A stretch of DNA of 64,000 bases, from the NCBI GenBank assembly GCA_013396525.1, contig VWYX01000742.1, positions 248,001 through 312,000 of the forward strand, in the 5' to 3' direction. Below, piece after piece: positions 1 to 12,600 of the stretch. Below the pieces are notes generated by a model. That model ran no database searches, was not told the origin of the DNA, and saw only the letters and a list, made by a program, of their open reading frames with translations. The DNA is from Chaetorhynchus papuensis (lineage: Eukaryota; Chordata; Aves; Passeriformes; Rhipiduridae). The position numbers and the translations under genes were made by a program. Every line of letters starts with the position of its first letter. The first letter of the stretch is position 1.

Positions 1-1000
1 TGGGCACCTGTAAAGGCAAGACATGGGCATATGCACTGGCAAGAGAATACATCACAAGAAACAAATAAAAGCAAATTAACTTTATGGATTATCAGGTCAT
101 TTCAAGAATGAGTGACTTTGGAACTGCATTCCCTCTACAATCTGGGCTATATTTTGGCCTTATTTGTTGGGAATTTCCATTCCTGTTAGAATGAGCCTAG
201 TATACTACAAATGAATTGACCCTCGGTGACCTTTGCCAGTGGGATTGATATTGCTACATAACTAAAAGGCAGTAAAGCATATGTAGTTCCCCATCTCTGT
301 ATTACAGTCATCGCTGTTGGTTTACATTTGCTGGAATTTAATTAAGTGCAAAGATAAGACTTGATGACTTCTGGTACAGCAATTTCCCCCCCCACCCCCA
401 AACTATTGCTACATCATCTGATTTTATAGAGGAAGAGTTGGCAGCTACTTCTGCAATTAAAGCACAGAGTTAAAAATATGAATGCTGTTATACTTAATTA
501 GATATTCTATATACAGTTTTTCTTCATCAACTAATTTATACACAGATTAGGGCTGGTTTATTATGCTATTACATATTTTAGATATGTAAAAATAGATTCA
601 ATCTGAAAGAAGACAACTTGCAGTTAAAAGAAAAAAAATTAATCTGATTAACTTCAAGTTAAATTTAAGTCAATAAAAACGCAGCTAAAAAAATACCTCA
701 TGCCAGGATTATTAGCCAGCAGTGATCCTGCTACAGCAATGGTGGTAAAACATTCCAGCAGTGTACTATAAAGCCATGGAGTCCTAAACAATTTTAGCTC
801 TTGCCTATCCGACTTCATCTGCTTCTTTTTTTAACTTTTTTTTTTTGTTAATTCTATGCACAGTCTGTAATGCATCTCAATGCTTGACATTACTGGATTC
901 AGAGGCAAATTCCACCATGTTAATGTACATTCTTAGGGAAAAACTGCTTACTATACAGACGGTGAGAACAGCTAAACTGTGTTCAATTTGAGAAGAAATC
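1..1000. other. AT-rich non-coding DNA
   Basis: No open frame of note and no recognisable repeat family. The stretch has short homopolymer tracts only, including a C8-A-C5 run near 386-400 and a T-run near 827-846. CpG is almost absent, as expected for methylated vertebrate intergenic or intronic DNA. I see no gene here. Confidence 0.7.
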
Positions 1001-1690
1001 CCTTCTGTCGCATGATGTGCGGCCACTCATAAACCCATCCCACGTTCCCCATGGGACACCCCTCTTGTTCGGCAAAGAAAACGAAGAATTTTAACCACTT
1101 TTGCTGACAGGAGAGTCCAGTTTGAGCCCACGGGGAGCTCACGAAGGAGATTCCCCCTCAGATGCCCATTCCCCCACACCAACCCTTGCAGCACGGCTCC
1201 CACCTCCTCCTCACTGCCCAGACCCACCTTTTCCCTGCCGCCACCTCTCCTGCTCGCGGGCATTCTCGCCAAAAGCGCTGCTCTCCTCGCTGCCTCGGCA
1301 CACGATCATACCACGCCCGTCCTCTCGCCCCTGTTTCAGCCATGCCGCGATGCCTTCTCACAGAGCTGGCCGGATGGCGGCCTGCCCCCCATTCCAGTAG
1401 TGGTCCCTTCAGCACCTGAGGCAAACCGACATTATGGCTGAAAGTGCCCAAGTCCACAAACAACCAAATACCAGAAGTGAATCCCTCCCTGAGGACAGAG
1501 AGCAGGGTACCCTGAGCACTCCCATACCTCCATACTGACGGACAGCCCGCCCTGAATTTGCCCCTCCACGAAGCGTCCTCACGCCGCGCGGACAGAGGCG
1601 CCGCCCCCAAAGCTTTCCAGAAGCTTCGCGCTCCCGCCCTCAGGGCACAGTAATGCCCTCCTCCAGGAAGTATATTTTAAAGCGCCCTTG
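1001..1690. promoter_or_regulatory. CpG-island-like GC-rich segment
   Basis: I counted about 36 CpG dinucleotides by hand across roughly 670 bp, in a window where CpG is otherwise rare. The densest parts are 1255-1380 and 1561-1640. Vertebrate CpG islands usually mark promoters or first exons, so this is a candidate transcription start region. Open frames of 80-150 codons exist here on both strands, but they overlap one another and translate to low-complexity Arg/Pro/Ser-rich strings with no domain I recognise, which is expected of GC-rich sequence. No orientation can be assigned. A dip in CpG at 1381-1500 splits it into two sub-peaks. It could also be a GC-rich patch from biased gene conversion with no promoter role. 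Confidence 0.45.
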
Positions 1691-4600
1691 GCTCAGCACC
1701 ACACATACACGGAGACCAGAAAAACCCTCACTTTACAGCCCCTTTTTTCACAGAAAGGGCAGCTCCATTTTGCTTCAGCCCCGAAGGCTCAGCACGCCTG
1801 AGGAAATACAGCTCTTAAACAAGACATGGTACAATGCACCAAAGGAAGGGGGTTGCTGCTTCACAGCGATTCTCTTTGTCCGGTTTTTCCTCTGCTGATG
1901 CTATTTTAATAATTAAAACATGTCCCCTCTTGCCTTCCCTGTCAGACTTTTTTCCCCTTAGAATTGCAGGAGATTCCCATTCTAACAGCAGCAGACAGAC
2001 AGCCCGACACCTGAGCCCAGCCAGTGCTTCCAAGATCCACAGAGACTCCACCACGAAGAGGTGGCACCCAAAGCTCACAACTCTGCTGATATTCTTTCAA
2101 ACAAAAGGACATGTTCCACGAGAAAAGGAATTGTCACTTGAAAAATTAAATTACAATCCCATCATAAGCTTTCTTCCTAAGTTTTCTTGAATAGCCATCA
2201 AGGAATGGCTACACATGTCTCTCTGGTCCTGGGAGACTTCTGATCTACTCATCACTGAAGTTTGCCCCTAACCCAGAAAGGGAATCTATTCCAAGCAAAA
2301 ATGTCATTGAAAAAGATCCCAACACGACAGTCTGATTTCCCTGGGAGAAAATACAGCATGTTTATTTGAACAAGAGATAACAAATCCAACAGGCAGAGGA
2401 GTTGACAGATTAAGGGATCTGCTTTAAAAACTCTTCTTTTGTACCCCATATTTCATTTTCCTGCCACATAAATTAAAAGGGACAACAAAGCAAAAAGAGA
2501 AAGAAGGGGAAAAAAAAAATCAACCTAATATATTCCAGGGCAAAGGGGTACATTATCCCTACCCTCAAATACCTGACTGAAGCTCTTTGAGTATTCAGAG
2601 GAACAAGGAATGGTGAGCATAAGACCACGAAAAGGGATTGAAACTAGTTAGTGCTGTGTGTATGTAACAGTTTTACCTGTGTTATTTATTACTGGGATAT
2701 AGTTCTGTATGCAGCATTGATTTCCTCTGTTTTTCCTGCAGTAAATGGATGTGGACCAATAATGATTCTTTGATTAGACTGTAAAGGTTTCTATTACACT
2801 AGAAATAAATTACTTTATATATAAGGTGTGTTGCCTTTTTGTCACCAAGACTTGGGGCGTAACAACGCAATCTGGACAGTCAACACTAGAGTTAAACTGA
2901 ATCAAACATTCTACTTGAGATTTTTACCTCATCCCTGACACACAGCAGGGCCAAGACACACAAACCTTCAAAAGACTAAGCCTTCACACTTGTCTAAATT
3001 ACCTGGTCAGCTTTCCAATACTGGAGCAATGATTACTGCACAGAATCAAAATACAGTTTTACTCTGTTCATGATACCTTTGCTCTAATCAACATGAAGAA
3101 GCTGGTTGTAACAAACTTGATATATCCCAGGAGTATATTATCCGTATCTCTTGAGGTGGGGTTAGGGGTTTTTTTCTATCTGTTGGGGTTTTGTTTGTAT
3201 TGTTTTTTATGAAGTGCTTTATCTCTAACGAAATTTTAATCATGTAACAAAACTACAGCATCTTTGAAAATACATTTCTCACCCTTAAGATTTTTCCCTC
3301 TAAGGCATATATTACCAGTAATAACAGCCTAGAAATATACAAAAAAGTTTTTGAGTGAACTTCTTTACCCTAATTATTTGAAATGGTTAAATCCCATGCC
3401 AGCAACATCAATACACATTTGGCAGTATGTCTGTACTCTATTACTGGCAATTATAAATATCATCATGAACAGAACTTCTCCCAGTGTTGCTGCCATACAG
3501 AATTAAATATGAGGTTTTTCAGAAGCCAAGCAAAAATATTTGTTTGGTCTGTGAAAATGGAGGGGACTAAATCAAAGAGCAGCAATTCACCCCTGTCTGG
3601 CAAATGCTATCTGAGACTTGTGGTTAAACATCACGTTGTTATCTTCCATCTTTAGAAGCACCTGAAAGCTGAACATTATAAGAAGTGTAACAATCTGAGT
3701 ACATAACATAAGGCATGGCTTATTACATTTATACTACTATTACAAGGGGACCTGATTTTAACGTGATCTAAGTACTGCCTTAAATTCCCCTATTAACAGA
3801 GAGCCCTACTGTACCTCTTCCCCTACTGATCACATTTAATGAAACAGTAGTGAAAATCAGGAAGATCACAAGACAAAACCGAGAGCTTGCCTAGTAATTA
3901 CATCTCCTGGGACTCCTTTCTATTTTACCTTAGGAAACAACAGGTCATCACCATCCTTTTTATTTGCCTTTTACTTGTTTGAGCAAACATTTCTGCCTGC
4001 CAATTTGCAAGCATAGTGATTCCCATAGTTACAGTTTTCTGTAAATGTAACGGCTAAAAATCAATAGTCACTATAATTCTTTTGAAGTTCATTATAAATT
4101 TCAATGTGACCAGAACTAGTTAAGATCCCCTGGCTGCAATGCCTCAACCACTTGAATAAATCTACACAAATGAATAACTATTTTGGGGTCAAGGCAATTT
4201 TTTCACCAGCATAAAGAAAGTTTCAAAGACCTCTTTACAAACCAAAGATTGGGAAGGAGGCAAAAATCCTCCTGGGAGAATTAACACTTGTGTGTATTCA
4301 CTGCTGTAGTTTTGCTCTGACCCATTTTCTGGGAAGAAATGTTTAGTCCATCATAAATTTCTATAATATTCCCTATCCAACTGCATGCTCAAGAATACCT
4401 CCTATCCAGCACTACTTTATTCAAAACTCTAATGCTCTTAACATTCAAGTAGTATCTTTCCAGTTGCACTAAGGAGACTCAGTTATCCCATAACACTAAA
4501 AATAACATGCACCTGTGTTACCTGAAAACATTTAACTAAATGAAGTTGTTTTCCTTATCTGTAAATCTTTGTTTTCAAACAGGGTCCACAAGGAAACCAC

Positions 4601-5736
4601 TGCCCTGCTCACCACCAGCAGAGGGGAAGGGTAATACACCAACTTCTGCAGCCCAAATCCCAAAGGTTTTCTACGCTCCTGCTGTTCTTCTTAGCTCTAA
4701 AAAAATCTCCCCAAAATGCAGTGCAGAATCTCTGGGGAAGGCAAGCATCCAGCATATACTAACAAAATGGCTCGTGTTTCTGCTGCCTTTGACAGATCTG
4801 CTAAGCAGCAGCAGAAGGGATTTGGCAGCACTAATCAGGTCCTGTTTGCAGCCCAGAAGCCAGCAGGGAAACTGAAGCACTGTGTCAGTAGTGCCTCCAG
4901 AAAGCACCAGGTAGTTCTACTCAGTGACTCTGGGGCATGCCATCATCCTCTTCCTGGCAACACTGTTCTCTTGCAGGAGTCTGCCAATTAAATGAACGTT
5001 TTGTGGAATAGCTAAAACGGCAAGGCCAATTTCTTTGGCATGCTAAAGGCTCCTGAAATCAGTGCATTCCCAACATGTCAGGCTGTTGTGTCCCAAAGTT
5101 TTGCATATCCTGTGTCTGGCTGAGGTCTCAGTAGTACAAGTACTTCATTGGCAGATGTCAATGAACAGATTTTAGGCTCTATAATTTTAATTTAAATGCC
5201 TTCCCAAACTCAGAGTTTAACACTACTATTTTTTATCGCAAAATATTTTTCTTTTAGAGTTCACTAGGACAAATTGGGAAACACCAGACATGACTCCTAT
5301 CGCAAATACGAGATTTTACCATCCTTGCTTCCCTTTATTATCCTTCCTATTTAGACAACAGCACATCATCTCAAAGTGCTCATATGTCCAGCCCAAAATT
5401 CAGTTGGGTTCCTCATGCTATCACACTTCTGTAAGGCTCCACAAGACAGATCTTTCATAGGGAAGAGAGAAACATCTCAAGTTACAACAGGAGATAACTT
5501 TGCACCTTTTCCCCCAGTAGATGATTTAAATTTCTAACATTCTAGGTTGCAAGGCAGCATCAGTTCAACAGGAGTCAGGATGGAAGCTCTCCTTTGCAAA
5601 GGTTTTCCATAATTCTCCATTTCATGACTGTTGATTTCCCTTTGTAGGTCAAGTCCCACACAGAACACAGCAAACCGCCCCGACTCTGGCCTGAGTTATG
5701 TCACCCTGTCTAGTCACACACCACTCAACTCCAAGC

Positions 5737-5779
5737 AAAAATAAACGAATAAATATAAAAATAAAAGAATAAACAAACC
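5737..5779. repeat. AATA-type low-complexity tract
   Basis: A-rich stretch made of imperfect AATA/AAATA steps with one embedded ACGAAT. It is simple-sequence DNA and shows no element structure around it. Confidence 0.6.
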
Positions 5780-8700
5780 AACTGTCACATAGGGTTGTTT
5801 TTCTTCCCCGTCCAGCACAGCAGCACTGATGGAGTTCCCCTAAATAGGCTGGCATGGCGTGAGGCTGGCTTACATAACCTAATGGAAATCACATGCACAG
5901 GAGAGCAGGGGCTCCTGAGCCATGGGAGCATTCCATGAGGGCCCTGTAAACAAAGCACTTCACAGTACCTTGATCCCTTCTCACTGCCCTGGAGTTGTAT
6001 ATAATCAATACAACAGTATCACAAGGACTACAAATGTGGCTGCAAATGTCTTACTGGTGCCCTATACACCATTCTACACGTGCCTCTGCAGACCTAGGCT
6101 TTTAGTTTGCCTCAGAATGTTGTTGTAAAGTTGTTTTTCTAAGTCAGTAAAGAACATAACCTACAAAGAACCTTACAATTAAAGACAAAGTATTATTTTT
6201 CTGAAATAAGAATAAAAGCCTTTTAAGGCTGAGAGAAGAAAAAAAAATTACAAATAGCAATTCCAGGGTCAAGGTTTCTATGTCAAAAAAGGAACAAGCA
6301 TTCAAAATCCATGCCCCTATTGTCTTCAACCATGCAAACTCTAAACTGCTTATCAGTTTTCAGATGGAAACCCTGGATTATAATTTTCAAAACTTCTAGT
6401 CAACCCACTAAGAGAGATCATTATCTTTTACTACCAGAAGCAATTTAATATTACACCATTGCACAATGACTGAAGGTCCAAGATCCTCAAAGTTTTACCA
6501 AAAGACAGGTGTTTATCTCAGTGATCAGGACAACATGCTTCCCCCCTCAATATTTTTAACATTTACTGCAGAAGACCTACTGCTATAGATACATCAATAA
6601 ATTTGCTCCAGAAACTACCAATAAACCCATAGACCTTGCTTAAAGCTCAGTTTTACACTGACTCCTGCTATGATTTGTTGTGTATTTATAGCTCAGACGA
6701 TGGTATTAATGCAATGAGGCTCACTCTTACTGTCATGACAATGAAAAAAAACATTCTTGCACATGATTGAAGGAAAAATGGGACATAAAGAAAGAACTAT
6801 AGACAAAACTGATGATAACCTTATAGCATGATATATACACAGTCACTGACTATGTGTTCTTCTACGGCATTTTACCTTATATCCATTTGAAAAATCCTCA
6901 GTCTTTGACGTATTTTTCTTTGTAAACTATTTTTTTAGTAAACTAGTTGGTTCTTACTTACCTGTAAGCAATCCAAAATGATTGAGGAATTTAATAACAA
7001 AAACTCTAATTCGTAGTACAGTTATTTCCTTATAATTAACTTTGCTATGCATTTTGACAGGCAGTGTTTAAGACTGAAACTTTGACATTTATTAATACAA
7101 TTTTAAATTAAGCTTACTCTTACTGATGAAAAATGGCTCCCTGTTGCATAGGCTTCAGTTCTCACTGTCAAAATAATACAAAACCTGCATGTTCTTCTGT
7201 CAGAAACTCATCCTGCAGATTTCTTCAATGCTTCTCCTGGTAAAACAACTTTTGGTTTATACCCAATTCTGAAATGTTTTACCTTACACAGAGGACTTTC
7301 CTTTATGCCATACTGAAGCACAGGGAAGCCTTTTTTCTCTCATAAGGCTTTAACTATTTTCAGTGCTATGCTATTTCCACAAACTTAGGGTTCGTGACAG
7401 CAAAGGGCCTGCAGGCAAGAGCTAGAAGAGGCATCAAATAACCCAAAATACTCTCTAACAAATATGAGGTGCAAGAGCAATGAAGTCTAAATTGCAGTGG
7501 CTTGTCTGGGCTGTTTGCAGGACACAGCCTGACCAGACCCATTTGTCATCTGAGTGCCAGCGATACCATTCCCTCACCACGTGTCCGTGAGCAAGGCTGA
7601 AGGGAGCACATTTACAGGGACCCTTCAGAGGCCTTGCACAGCACCAGGGATGGCTCCACAGCAGCTGAGAGCATTTTGGTTTCCATGTCACACCTCAGAC
7701 ACTGCTTTGTGGGCTGGCAGACATCACACGAGTGAGAAACAAACCATCAGCAGCTTCCCACCGTGCAAAATAAAGCTGATGAGAGCAGAGTGTAGAATGC
7801 AAACTTGAAGGCACATTGAGCTTCAGAACGTTTATGTGCTTTTGGCTCAGAGTTATAGCTAGGTGATAATGCCTCCTTTATTTCCTGTACCTCTACAGCA
7901 AAGTTGTGTAGTAGTATCTTCAGATACCTTAAATTCTGATATTTTTCAGTGTTCACCTCCATAAAGGCTACCATGTCAGAAATACCAGATACAGATCTGT
8001 AAAAAGTTCAAAAGATTTGTTTAGGGATACTGTAATCCAAGGATTTAAATGCTGTGACCATACTGAAGAGAGCCACAAAACCATCTCCTTTTCTGTTGCC
8101 ATCTTAGCGATGAGATGTGTACTTTAATACTGTGTAATTCCCTAGTACCATGATGCCCAGACTGCCATGTGCAAAACAAGGGCTACAGTACCAAACTCCA
8201 CAACCCAGCAGTGCTTTGAAGTGGTGCCCAATGCAGGGGCTGAAAGCTCAGTGCACTCAGGGTATCACAGGCAGCAGCGAGACCCAGCTCTGTGCAAGGC
8301 AAGGGGCAGCTCAGGAGGAGCTGGGCTTTCACACCCACCAGAGCTACACACAGAACCTCCCACACACAGCAAGTTAGGTGACACTGCAAGGCGTGCTCTC
8401 AAAAGGGGGGAAGACTAAAAGCCTTCACACAAGATCTAGGGGTAAACACGTCTGATGATACTTACTGAGATTCAAAGAACTGAGTTACAATGGCGACATC
8501 GGCCTCTCCATACCAGGGAGGCCTCAGACTGTCACAAGCTGCTACAGTCCAGCAGAGCAAAGCTAAGGTTGTTTGAAATACCACATTTAGATTCTAGTCC
8601 AGCCCATAACAGCTGAAGAGTTCAGAAGAGCAACTTTACAAATGCACTGACATAGTATTTGGCTTTTAGGAAAGAGGTTTTAAAAAATTCCAAACATCCT

Positions 8701-9679
8701 TCATATGGTGTATTGAAGTCTTCTAAGCTAACCTTCCCCAGAAAAGTCACCTCAGCTTTGTTCACTTGCAGTAATGAACTTATTTCTTCCTTCCAAGATT
8801 GTGTATTGTCTGGTGGCTTTGCTTACAGCCCTGACCATTATGAACCACTCATACTCCATGGCACAGTGGCACAGCAATTCATTATACAATAAATCATTTC
8901 AAAACACCTGAATCACAGAAATGTGATCATCTGTGGTTCAGCATTCATTTGACTTTAAAACCTCAGATTTCCAGCTAGAGTTCCCACTCCTGGAAACAAC
9001 AAGGTTTGTGTGCCGCTTGGATCTCATCAGAAGAAACCTCAGATATTTTCCCTGAAGGACTAGAATACAAGGAAGCACGATTTCCATGGTAGTTACAGAG
9101 TAGCTGAAAATGCTGATAAGCAATAAGAATTTAACTTTCAAAATGTCTGGGCAATTACGGTATCTCAACAGCAACAATTAATTTGAAATGCAATCCTACT
9201 TTGAAATCTCTTGGCTACATTAACAAATATGTGAAAAGGCTACAACAAAAGGTTTAGATGCCACTCAGAACTAAGCACTTCAGTGAATCTTCGTTAAATC
9301 ATTTTGCTTTTATGCTGTTCCCATCCAAATCAAACCTGGCTGAGCTGCTTTTGAAAGTAGTTATAACTAGCTAGGAAGTCACAGGTATCTTCATAAAGAT
9401 ATTTTACTTGAATCTCAAGACATGCTACAACAACAATGAAATAGGAAACAAAACAAAAAGCAAGATGCAATGTTCCTGTTTACATTTGCAAACTAGACTA
9501 GATGAAATATGAAACACTTTTAGTCCTCGGTGTAAACAACTATTTCATACATTTTAATAAAGATATGAGATCATCCAAGGAACTGCCCCTAGATAGCAGG
9601 GGAAAATTGGAAAGTAAAATGCATGACATTTCAAACAAGTGAAAATGCATTGACATTTTATTCAAAGCTCTATCAAAAT

Positions 9680-9695
9680 AAAAAAAAAAAAAAAA
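9680..9695. repeat. A16 homopolymer
   Basis: Uninterrupted run of 16 A, preceded by CAAAATA. A second A-rich run lies about 65 bp downstream near 9740-9752. Such runs can be old retroposon tails, but no element body or flanking duplication is visible. Confidence 0.7.
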
Positions 9696-12600
9696 CAACC
9701 CTCTCAAACTACCAATTATTTTGGGAATTAAAAGGGGAAAGAAAAAAAAAAAAGGCCAGTCTTTGGTTTACACCAGGTCAATTCTGCATACAGAAGGCTC
9801 TATATGGGAGGTTTCATGCTGAGTCCAGTTTAACATACATTTGAAAAATATAATGAGGGAGCCATTACACAAAATATTATCCCAAGGTCCTGGCCTGTCT
9901 GCTTTTCTCTTTTCTTGCCTACCTTCTCTCAGCACATAATTCTCCAAGTGAAACAAAGTGCCCCACCAGCTTTGCTGTGCACAAGCCTGCTTCATAAAAA
10001 TTCTATTTCTTCATGTCACACAACTGTTCTTCTGGCACAACTTATTTTCTTCTGAAAATGTACATTTTTATTAACACGGAATATGTGGAAGTATCTCTTA
10101 TTAATATTACAATTACTTGTAGAAAGAGGCAATATTGCTGTGTTATTTAATATATTCTGTTACATAAAATATTCAAGACTTATCAAGTTCCTGTGCAAAT
10201 TCATACATCTGCTTCAAAATATTCACATGTTCAGATGCACTACTGCAATACAAATATCACAAGATAATATCCCAGGTAATCTATAGCACGATCTCCAGAT
10301 ATGGTATCAAATCAGCAGCCAATTTACATTTACAGCTCTGGAATCGTATTCCAGGCTTGATGAATAGTCACGCAAAGGCTATGAGACTGTTGCAAGACAT
10401 TTCTTTAAATTTCCTCTTTCACATGCTATTAAAAGTGAAATCCTGTGACACCTGAATTGCCTTTGGTCCCCTATTACTGGATTTTCACCGGTTTTGTTCC
10501 TTTTTGAAAATTCAAGACAAGTGCACATGCTTATATCACCATCCCTTAGCCAGTGATACTTAACAGACAGCCCTGTAATAGTGTGCTCTCTCCAGCAAGA
10601 ACAAGCTCTCTTCCCTCCAGGTGTTTCTGACCGACTCAGCCTCCACATGTTACAGGTGATCCCTCACCTTACCTAGTTCCCCCTAAGCCACACTACCGAG
10701 TCCCTGCCATTTGCTCCTCCGAACACCAGGAGCGTCCCTGTATCCTGCTGCATAGAGGGAAATCTTGCTCACTTCCCCAGCTCCTCCTCCATACCCATGG
10801 AGCCCAAAGAGGCTCTTCCAGGCAGCCAAGTCCACATTCCCAGCATCACCAACACCTCCATATGTTCTGCCAGAAGTGCCTATGATGCTGTCAGCAAGTC
10901 AGCTTCCCTGTGCTTTGTGCTGCTACAGAGAGACTTCCAACAGTTCAACTCAGGTACCTTTGTATTACAACCACAGTTACTGCTGGAAGCCATTAGGTAA
11001 CCTGGATATTGGACAGGAACCAGAACTAGGCTAAAACACAGAAAAGGCAGCTGTCTGTAGCCTGTGTCTTACCAAGATGGCAACAGCGACCTATTCTGAG
11101 AGTCATCTCAGAATTCAGAGTGAAACTGTACCCAAGTCAGTTCCCCCCTGCACTTTGTAACTATCTCAGGTACCCACAAGTTCAAAGTCCTTGTGCTGTT
11201 GTTCGTACCAAACATACAGAGACCACAGAAAAGGAGCAAAACAAACCCTTTATGAATACAGCATCATACCAAGGCCCAGCCAAGTCTTGTCCATCTCACT
11301 ATCAACTTCCAAAACCCGAGTCCCACTGGGACCACAAGAGCACAAACAGGAGAACTCAGAAGCACTTTATGAAAAATCACCTGTATCTACGAAAACAAGG
11401 ACAGAACAAGCATCTGTCTGTGACACAAAGATAAGCTACACTTTTGCCATACATATTTTAAATGTTTTAGTCTCTTATCCCAGACATCCTTATGAAACAG
11501 GAATTGTGGTGCACTCTCAAGAATCTAGAAAATAACCGTATTTTGTGTCCATTCTGTGGCCTCTCCAGAGAAGTCCTCAACCTGACAGAACACACCACTG
11601 AGCATTCAATGACTTAACAGCCTTCCTGCCACTTGGTCCCTGTCCTTAGATGCCATAAGCACTCCACAACAGTGCAGGAAAAAGCAAGATGGAAAAGCAC
11701 CACCCATAACAGCAAGGCTTTGCACTGGTGGTAGCAGACATGGTCAAAGCCTCAGAGGAGTCTGGTTTGTTTGGAAGACACAAGGTTATTTTAACATGGT
11801 TATTGTACCACTTAAAAATAATTGAACAATATAACCCAATCCTAAAATCTGACTGCACAAATACATAGTCTCTAACCATTCTCTTCATTTATTACATTAA
11901 AAATGCCTGGTTTCATTGCAATATTTTTTCGCTAAAATAGTAAGCCATAAACTCTCCAGCAAATGAAAACAAATTTAAAATTTAAATGAGAACTAAGTCA
12001 ACAATTTGGTGATACAATCATGTATTTTCAATTAGATATTCACAGTCTGCAAGTGAATTTATTTAGGCCAATGTATCAGCATCATCAACAAAAAAATTCA
12101 TCATAATTACCACTTTCATCTGGCAGAAATTAGTAGCAGATGTTACAGAACTTTTCCATGTTTATATTCATATATGCTTGACATCCTCCCATTGAGTTCA
12201 AAATATGAAAGCACAATGAATAATAGCCCCATGTTTTGAATCATAATCTGCACTCACTTTCAAGTCCCATCCTGGACTGCAGCAGCCATTGCTTTTCAGA
12301 CTCTGTCTCAGCAAGACAATTTGCTCCACAGAAAGGACACAAAACACTAAAATGGAACATTGGCTTGCAGGTTAATTACTGCCCAATCACTGTAAATATT
12401 CCCTGGCCACTCTGATTTCTGTGGACACCGCACACTTACATCACACATCAGTAAGAAGTGTCAATCCTTCTCTCTAGCCCCCCAGTAACTGTAAAATCTA
12501 GGAGTAGTAGACTTTTAACTTGTAGAGTTGGACAGGTCTCTACATTATGCACAGCAAACTCTTCTACATTAAAGAATATTTACTTAGCCCAACCACACTT

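Noticed and set aside
1158..1610. 150-codon minus-strand frame in the left CpG-rich block
   Set aside because: Arg/Trp/Gly-rich product as expected of GC-rich antisense sequence, overlapped by open plus-strand frames, and no domain.
2641..2850. Possible 3' untranslated region with AATAAA near 2804
   Set aside because: A lone AATAAA in AT-rich DNA is frequent by chance, and no coding exon is nearby to support it.
9680..9752. A-runs as tails of processed pseudogenes or SINEs
   Set aside because: No element body, no flanking duplication and no intron-less gene remnant could be recognised upstream.
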